A DNA stretch of 57,804 nt from Pelargonium x hortorum (taxonomy: Eukaryota; Streptophyta; Magnoliopsida; Geraniales; Geraniaceae): NCBI GenBank assembly GCA_036897525.1, contig JAYMTJ010000066.1:1-57804 (forward strand), in the 5' to 3' direction. Each line of letters begins with the position of its first letter. Within the stretch, counting starts at the first letter, position 1. A program made the translations under genes and the position numbers. The notes under the pieces are model-generated. The model ran no database searches, was not told where the DNA came from, and saw only the letters and a list, made by a program, of their open reading frames with translations. Shown here one piece after another: positions 50,691 through 57,804 of the stretch.

Positions 50691-51590
50691 ATAAAAAATT
50701 TCTAAAAAAACAAGTGTTTACGCAAAATTAAGGGATACACGAGTCCGGCATGCTTGAGACTTCATTTTGTTTTTTACAGGTTTCAAAAAACTAAAGTCCA
50801 AAATCACACAAGTTAGGTTTTCTATACAAAGGAGAAAGACTATCCTTATGAGTATGAGAAAATGACCCCGATCTCAAGACTCAAAATGAATAATCAATTT
50901 TTATTAAGCCCAAAGCCTGCTCCTCACAGAAGTACAGCTTTAGAGACCCAAAAGAGATTAACAGGACTCCTACAACAAGTTTATCTTTTCAGATAATTCT
51001 ACGATTTTTCGTAAGGTAAGGGTGGCTTTGTCTTTTAATTAAGTATAATTAATACGTAAGTAACGGGAGTCCCTGCATAAAATAAAGGGGCAGAAGGAGA
51101 GGGGCCTACTTGATATTTTTAATAAGGGCGCTCCTTACATAGATATTTAGAAAAATAGGCTTAGAAAAGTATAGGTAAGTCCGAGGTTTCCTTGATAATA
51201 GTTTTTACAAAACGCTTGAAGTAGAGGAGAGGATCCATATTTTTTCTCTTATAGAGGAGGATTTTTAGACATAAAATTGAAAATAGACCGTATTTTATAG
51301 TTTATAGCCCCAACACTTGTTACTCGAGAACTGCTTGCTTATGTGGACAAATCCAAGTTATAGAGTTCGTAGCCCTTAGATTTTCTAGAAAGTTAAGACT
51401 TGGAACTAGAATGACTCAAGGAAAGTGTTCTGTTACCAGTAGGCCTAGAGCAAGCTTCCTGAGATATCTCAATATCTTCTTTAAAAAAATTCTTTAGTTA
51501 GAACGCTTTATCACTTTAACCTTGAAATTGAGGAATTCCTTTAAATTTTAGAAGTCCTTTTAGGCGGAAACCCCAAGCTACTAAAACTTA

Positions 51591-51600
51591 GGTTCAAGTC
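51591..51600 (+). other. lone tRNA T-arm word
   Basis: GGTTCAAGTC exactly. Laying the 50 bases upstream on a tRNA frame gives no D-arm or anticodon arm, and the flanks do not form a T-stem. Confidence 0.35.
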
Positions 51601-53750
51601 ACACAGGATACTATACTTTATTTAGGCTTTTACTCGATATTTTATAGATTCCCAGAGATTCTGGAGTTTCATTAACACTAAGTAATTAAGTTAGACATAT
51701 GCACAAGGAATATGGGATGTACTAAGACTTTTAGTATAGGATTTGCTCAGGAAACTCCGCCTTTTTTTGAAAGAACTCCTACAAGGAAAAGCTTTTTTAT
51801 ATTACCCCAGCCTCTCGATAAACCAAATATAATCAAGTATGCTTTATATAGTACTAGAAACAAACGGGTTCCCAATTTCTAGAGAATTGCGGAAGCAAAA
51901 TGAAAACTCGATCTTCCTTGCTAGGTTTATACTAAATAAAGGGGTCCCTAAACCTTAAGTTTTCCCTTGGCCAAAAGAATGGAAATTTGCTTTATTTTAT
52001 AAAGTAAGGATGACCACACCACGACGCTAATCAATTGTAAAAAAGCTTTCTATTTCTGGCATATAGGGTGTCCTTCAGCAGGAACCTCTATCAGATAGAG
52101 TAGTAGCTCAACAATGAGTTTTAGATATATGAAAAGTTTCTGTCTTTGTTGACGGTAATATTAAGGATACAAATTAAGTGTAGTAAGCAAATTGCTTTGA
52201 AAGAGGATTTAGTTTTTAGTTTCTTTACAAGTTCTAGGGCTTCTAGTATTGCGATTAAAAAAAAAGTTTTAGGCGTTTGGTTTGGATCAAGCGGGGAATC
52301 TCTACAAGAATTCTCGGTATTTTTTGCTTACTTCTTAGAAAGACTTTATTTTAGGCTTATGTAGAAGTTCTGTTCTAGTCTAGGTGCTGTGAAATATCTT
52401 AGGGAGTTTAGGTTGTCCTTGGTGTTTGTTAAAAGGTGTTAAAATCTAAAGTGTGATATAGAAATACTAGTGTCAAGGTTCCTCGTGGTTGAAGAAAAAA
52501 ACTGACTGTTAGAAAAGAAAATATTTAGAATAATTAATATATCTACAGGTCTCAAAAAAAGGAATATACTTTCAAAGTTTTGTAGGGCATAAAATGAAAA
52601 CAGGATTCTAAGGCTTTTAGTAAATGGGTTTAATAAATAAGGTATAATTTCTATATTTAGCTATTTTGAGCGGTTTTTTTTGATATCTATATTCAATAGG
52701 ATGCTCCGAGGAGTTCTCCACTACTCACTACTTTTATGTATTTACACTTCTAAGGAAAAGGCTCCGTAGTTAGTGCTTTTGTATTAAGATTCTGTTCTGT
52801 AACTATGTGGAATAATAAACAGGTGGTCGAAGATATACCTTCCTTCTTCTGTTATTTCATTTCGGATTATCCTTTCTTTTGGTCGGAAACTAATCTAATA
52901 TAGGTATTTTATTTAAATCTTTGCGCAGACTTATATTATATTAAAGTTCAAATAAATACACAAAATCCAGATATTCTTCATTCGAACAATTATTCTGTGT
53001 GGTTTGGATAGCACTAAATTTTTGGAAGTATGTGAGTTTTTTATTAGCTTTGATCCCCCATGTAATAGCCTTCCTGTTGTTTACTTATTAATTATTATAT
53101 GACTTTCTAGCTGCATTAGAAGTACTTTGATTGAACAAAAAACTAGAAAGGTTTAATTCAGACTAATCTCAAAAAAGATCCCATGTTATATATCTTACTT
53201 ACACAATTCTACCAATATACCAGCACAAAGGAAGTTTTTATATACCACTTGTCTGATTCTTCTTTTTTAATGTAAAAACCTGTAGCCATTACACCATTGT
53301 ACAGGAGTCCCATCAAGTAGTTATTTTTACGTTATCATGGTAGAATCAAATAGAGAAATATTCAAGATTGATTTATGTACATCTTGTTTTTTTGTGGATT
53401 TATAAAAGAAAAGGGAGACTCTTCATAATCATAAGAAGGAAAGGTTATTCGATTGCAAGCACAAAGTTTTTATGGAATACGAAAATAACACCTTAGGAAA
53501 ACAAAAAGGGGTTGTTCTCTATAAACTTTCCTACTTTCGAGTACTACAATTTTCGAAGTAAATAAAATAGAGTAACGAATTAAATATATAACCTTTATAT
53601 TAATAAATAAGTTTATAGCTTCCTTGTCTGGGAAATTTCTTTAGAACTCTCCATAGCACGCATAATTCTTTAAATGGCTCTTGTCCAGTTTTTTTAATAA
53701 ATAATAGGGGATTGTTTACTTTAAAACTTACCAAGATATAGCCACAGCCT

Positions 53751-53781
53751 CAGCACCTCAGGGGTCGCAAGCCCTATGCTG
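53751..53781. repeat. two-part GC-rich stem-loop
   Basis: CAGCA (53751-53755) pairs with TGCTG (53777-53781). Inside, AGGG (53760-53763) pairs with CCCT (53772-53775) around GTCGCAAG. The island is about 60% G+C within a stretch under 35%. The fold could be a fragment of an old structural RNA, but I do not recognise which. Confidence 0.6.
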
Positions 53782-55698
53782 CGCTCAATTAGAAGCTTTA
53801 TAACAAAGGAAAAATTCGGTAGGTTGATTGTAAAACCGAGACCGCTTAGTTTAAAAAGTTAGATTGACTAATTAATTTCATTGTGGTAAACTTATTATTT
53901 GTATATAAAAGTGGGCAAATTTCTCTAGGGAAGGATTTGCCTTTTCTTAGTTTAAAGCGATAAAGAGTTCTAGAGTCTTTAGGGGAGTCTGGTTTTTGTT
54001 ACTCCAGATTTTGTGCCATTTTAAAGTCTTTTTAATAAATTCGAAAGAGAGTCTTCTTTTCCTAGCCAATCCGAACAAAAGTAATACTAAAATAAAAAAG
54101 AAGAATCCCTCTTAATCTATCTTAAGGTGTCTAATTCTAAAGCTAAAGCAATTCTTAGGGGTTTCGGTTAGTTTATTTGGTATTTTGTGCCGTTATTAAA
54201 GTGACTTAGCAGAGTTCCACTATATATTCTATTTTGGAGTAAGTCAAGGAAAACTTATAAGGGAATAAACAAAGGCTACCCCTTTGGTCTTAAAAAAAAG
54301 CATAGAAATATATTGACTATAAAAGACCTAGGTATAAACTCCTTTCCGAATTCAACCGTTTCCTTATCTTAAGCTTTTCATAGAAAGTCTTTCCTTCAAA
54401 GAATATATGATATAGTATCCTTTGATTCCTAGTAGAAGGACCCCTTTCACAACTGTTTTACGAGAAACCTAAGTAAGTAAGGAGGCAACCCCTTGAATAG
54501 AGAAAGCTTTCTTTTATATCCTAACTGAGAGGAGCAAATGTATTCTTAATTGTGCAGTGCTTTAGGGTAAAGTAATATATTAAGCAAGATTTAGGGGATT
54601 CAAATTAGGAGTCATTTTAGCTAAATTCTGCTTTTGCACAAATAAAGGGCCTAAAAAAAGGGAAAAGTCGAGCTTCTATATTAGGGCAAAAGGCCTTCTA
54701 ACTAAGTAAAAGACTTCCTACCCTGTGCCTTTTGGGGACTATAGACGCCTCTCTGAGTTACTCCTACTTCTCAGAAAGTTTTCTAGGTTCTCTACTTCCA
54801 ACAATAATACAGCACTTTTCAAAACTGAACTTATTGTACCCTACAACTTAAGGGCCCCCATTAAGGAAGAAATTCCTGAAACTTTAACGAAAGCATTCAA
54901 TCAAAAAAAACTAGACTACTCCGAGCCGAGTAAAACATAAAGGAAAGGCGCTTTTTTTCTTTATAGTAAGAGAACATATGCCCTTGTAATGTAAAGCAAG
55001 ACTTTTATAAAAGGAAGTTACACTTGTTTTGAAGAATTTTTCGCGGGCTTTTCTATAGGTTCTAAAGGAAGCCCCTACACAGCCAGTAATGCTCTATTAC
55101 CTAAAAAAGTTGACTCTCCACTCTCCAAAATTTTTTAATCTAGTACTGGAAAGAATAAAGATATTCTAAAATTGTGTAAAAAAGAAATACTTGTTTTGTT
55201 CATATTCTGTGGAAATGACTTTCAAAGCTGTATAACAGAACAGGTGTTTTTAGGAAACCCTTTTTTACGTTACGAGGTTATAATCTTAACGCTTTTACGA
55301 GAATTTTGGGGTACTTGCTCCCTTACTTAAAACTCTCTATGCTATAAGGGGGACTCATCAAAGCTATATATTATATGTAATGAACTTAGGAATAGTGCTC
55401 GAAATGTATTAAGGCCCGCTCCTGTGCCCTTGAAAAATAGAGTACTAAAATCTTTTCCGGGCAGAACAGCCTGATGCTAAAGACTAGTAAAATACTCTAA
55501 AGGGTTTTAGAAAAAAAATCTCGGGACTTTTATCTATCTTTACTTTATTAAAGGACGCTCGGAAATTGACTTAGATTCTTATAGGTATCACGAATTCTTA
55601 TATAGTACAGCACAAGAAGGACTCATAAAAGAATATACTCCGTCAAGGTAAAAAAACTTTTTGGCACAATACAGGTTGCATCCATGGAAGTCCGGTCC

Positions 55699-55715
55699 GC
55701 TGGTTCAGATCCAAT
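55699..55715 (+). other. T-arm-like hairpin
   Basis: GCTGG, loop TTCAGAT and CCAAT form four of five pairs around a TTC loop. The element may be a tRNA fragment; no D-arm is visible upstream. Confidence 0.25.
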
Positions 55716-56230
55716 TGTAATTAGAAACACCACCTGTTTGTAGAAGGAATTTTTATGGGCTGCCCTGTAAGGAGGAGCTTTTAATACAACACATATATTT
55801 CTTATCGCCGCGCTCTATATAAGGAAAGGTTAAAATTGAAAATGATAAATATAGTCAAATTGTTATCACAGATAAATGACAAAGCTTAAGGCATGGTTTC
55901 AAGTTAAAGTAAAGAAAAGTGAAACTGAGTTGTACAGGTACTTTTCCTTTTACGGGACTCCTATTATATCTCTAACTCGTCAGTACAAAAGTATGGGTTT
56001 ACAGAACAAAGGGTCATTTGAGGTTTTCATCTCGTAATCGTAAAGAGCAGGACCCTATCTATGTATATTAGCCCTAGACCCTTAAGTTTTATTACCGAGG
56101 TCTCCCACAAGGGGTATCACTAAAATAGTACAAGGTTGCTATGTCTTCTCTAAAACCAATATTCTAGATAAAGTAATAAAGTATCTGAAAAAGGGCCTCA
56201 AAGCATAAGTACACAAGAAACTGTTATCAA

Positions 56231-56560
56231 CTGTGCGTGCATCAAGAAACAGTGCCTCACTATCTTTCATGGGCCTTCTAAGCTTAGAGAATCGATTCTA
56301 TAAGTCCTTCATTTGCCGGCTATCCATTAGATCGCTTGCTTTAGAAACAAAGAATACCTTCCCAGAGCTACTCCTTCCAAAATAAGCATGTTTCCTTCTT
56401 ACTGTATTCAGTTATTAGACTCATTTGTCAGCTTATCCGCTTAGACAAGAAATTCCTAGAACAAAACAAAAGAAATAAGACAAGCTGGCTTTCCTAAGGG
56501 TTTAGCTACAATTGCTTTGGCCTAGATCTCGACAGTTAAGACTTTCCAATTTTGAATCTT
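56231..56560. other. short smooth-texture block
   Basis: A/C-rich on the plus strand, without the A/T runs of its flanks. No gene or repeat seen. Confidence 0.4.
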
Positions 56561-57804
56561 AAGTAATATAAATTCTAAAACGAGTAACTTTTCGTGAACA
56601 GGCATAAACAAGGGGTGCCCCTGAATCTTAAAAACTTATAGAAAAGAAACTATAACTACCTCGTTAACAACGAACAAAACAGTTCCAAAAAAGTCCAGTA
56701 ACATATCCTAAAGAGTGACCCCCTAAACTATATTCCTCTTTTCTTACACAGCTAGAAATACTAGGGAGTCCGAACTAAGCAAAGCTCCCTCGATAAATCT
56801 TACTAACTGGACATTCTTGTAATAAGTATAAGTATAAAATTTAGAGGAGAAGGCCGCTCCCTGATAAGCTAAACATTAAAATATATATAGCAGAAGTTTT
56901 AGTCCGAAGATTCCGGTCGGTCGAGTTAATAGGGGTAACAAAAGCTAAGGTATAAGCTGGGGTTAGAAACTTTAGGATAGCAGTCAAAGGGAAATACTTC
57001 CCATACTTATTATATAATTTCGCCACTATTTATTCGAATACCCAACAAAATGGATTTCTCCTAGTATTGCATAAACCCAGGTTGCATAAGGTATTTCTGC
57101 CTTGTTTATTTTATATCGACTCTTTCACACCAAGATGCTTGCTTGCTGTATTGACAAAACGAATTAGAAGAGATTTTGAACTAAAAAAAAGGTGTCTGGA
57201 AAGAAATATCAATAGAAATGGCACAAAACCAGGTGACAAAATAAATGTTAAGAAACGCTGTACATTTTGACTCAAGAATTAGAAATACACCTAAATTAAT
57301 ACTAAAGTCTGATCCTTTATTTATATTGAAAATGAAGCTCCCAACGGCTTTATTAAAAGAAATCCCAGCTCTATACTATAATAAATTACAATAAATATCT
57401 TCTTAAATTAAACTCAAAAGAAGATTAGTTAATACAAACTAGGGAATAGGGTCAAGTGAAATGCACCCAAGAATAAAGTCTTAAAAACACAAGGAAATTT
57501 CTTTGATTAATATGGTATTTAAACCCCAGAAATATTATTGCAGAATAGGCCGTATAAGTGGATTATAGCCTAAAGAAAATATTAGAACCCAGTAAAACTT
57601 CAATTTAGGCGGAATGTTCTTTACGCGGGTAAGTCCTATAGGAAAGGTGCTAAAATTAAGTGAAACTTTTCATTTCCTTTTTTAACTTACCAATAAGAAT
57701 TGAGAAATAGAAGAAGGGTACAATACCTTAATCTTATATAAAACCCCGACAAGGTTTTGTATAGGAGCCCCGCTAGTTATAGCTAAGAATTTTCCTTTTG
57801 AGTT
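56561..57804. other. AT-rich non-coding stretch to window end
   Basis: No gene seen. Frames at 56841-57026 (minus) and 57067-57270 (plus) are 61-67 codons and unrecognised. The last bases show no overlap with the first bases of the window, so circularity cannot be judged. Confidence 0.65.

Larger units (their letters stand above)
50691..56230. other. long AT-rich non-coding stretch
   Basis: No protein gene seen. Frames at 52146-52364 and 54725-54940 (plus) are 71-72 codons and unrecognised. It holds a lone T-arm word (51591-51600), a GC-rich stem-loop (53751-53781) and a T-arm-like hairpin (55699-55715). Bases about 52100-53700 lean to T on the plus strand. Confidence 0.65.

Noticed and set aside
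1-57804. Circular closure of the window
   Set aside because: No repeated sequence is seen at the two ends; sequence alone cannot show it.

Overview
No protein-coding gene is supported anywhere in this 57.8 kb window. The longest uninterrupted reading frames are 115 codons (36508-36855, minus) and 106 codons (36348-36668, plus). At roughly 36% G+C a stop codon falls about every 14 codons per frame. A random sequence of this length should therefore give a longest frame near 120-125 codons by my hand estimate, so what is here is what chance gives. None of the translations reads as a family I recognise. I also see no rRNA, intron core, CRISPR array or intact transposon.

The most likely source is non-coding DNA of a large plant mitochondrial genome, possibly one of the gene-free tracts or gene-free chromosomes known in such genomes. 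This is an inference. It rests on a decayed tRNA whose 3' end reads like plant mitochondrial trnF (16675-16742, minus), a clear tRNA-Lys(UUU)-like body (39701-39773, minus), CpG that looks undepleted, few microsatellites, and short CRTA-type promoter-like words (4437-4598). An algal or other organellar genome, or an organelle-derived nuclear tract, cannot be excluded. I see no overlap between the two ends, so nothing shows whether the window is a whole circle.

Layout: two textures alternate. Texture A is very AT-rich, with many A/T runs and small G/C islands, and fills most of 1-830, 3181-4430, 4961-14740, 18351-21930, 22451-25240, 27251-30300, 31641-35500, 39441-41500, 42661-48830, 50691-56230 and 56561-57804. 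Texture B is smoother, with few homopolymers, and fills 831-3180, 4431-4960, 14741-15200, 17341-18350, 21931-22450, 25241-27250, 30301-31640, 35501-39440, 41501-42660, 48831-50690 and 56231-56560. All these borders were drawn by eye. Inside texture B, 36341-39440 is a markedly GC-richer island (about half G+C on sampled lines).

The one unexpected signal is tRNA debris. The 10-mer GGTTCAAGTC, the core of a tRNA T-arm, occurs six times, three per strand, where composition predicts well under one. Three copies sit in tRNA-like bodies; the others stand alone or in a diverged duplicated block (2596-2663 and 17478-17551). Short imperfect palindromes of the form GG-R-N(0-2)-Y-CC also seem over-represented. 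No gene network can be described because no working gene is visible.
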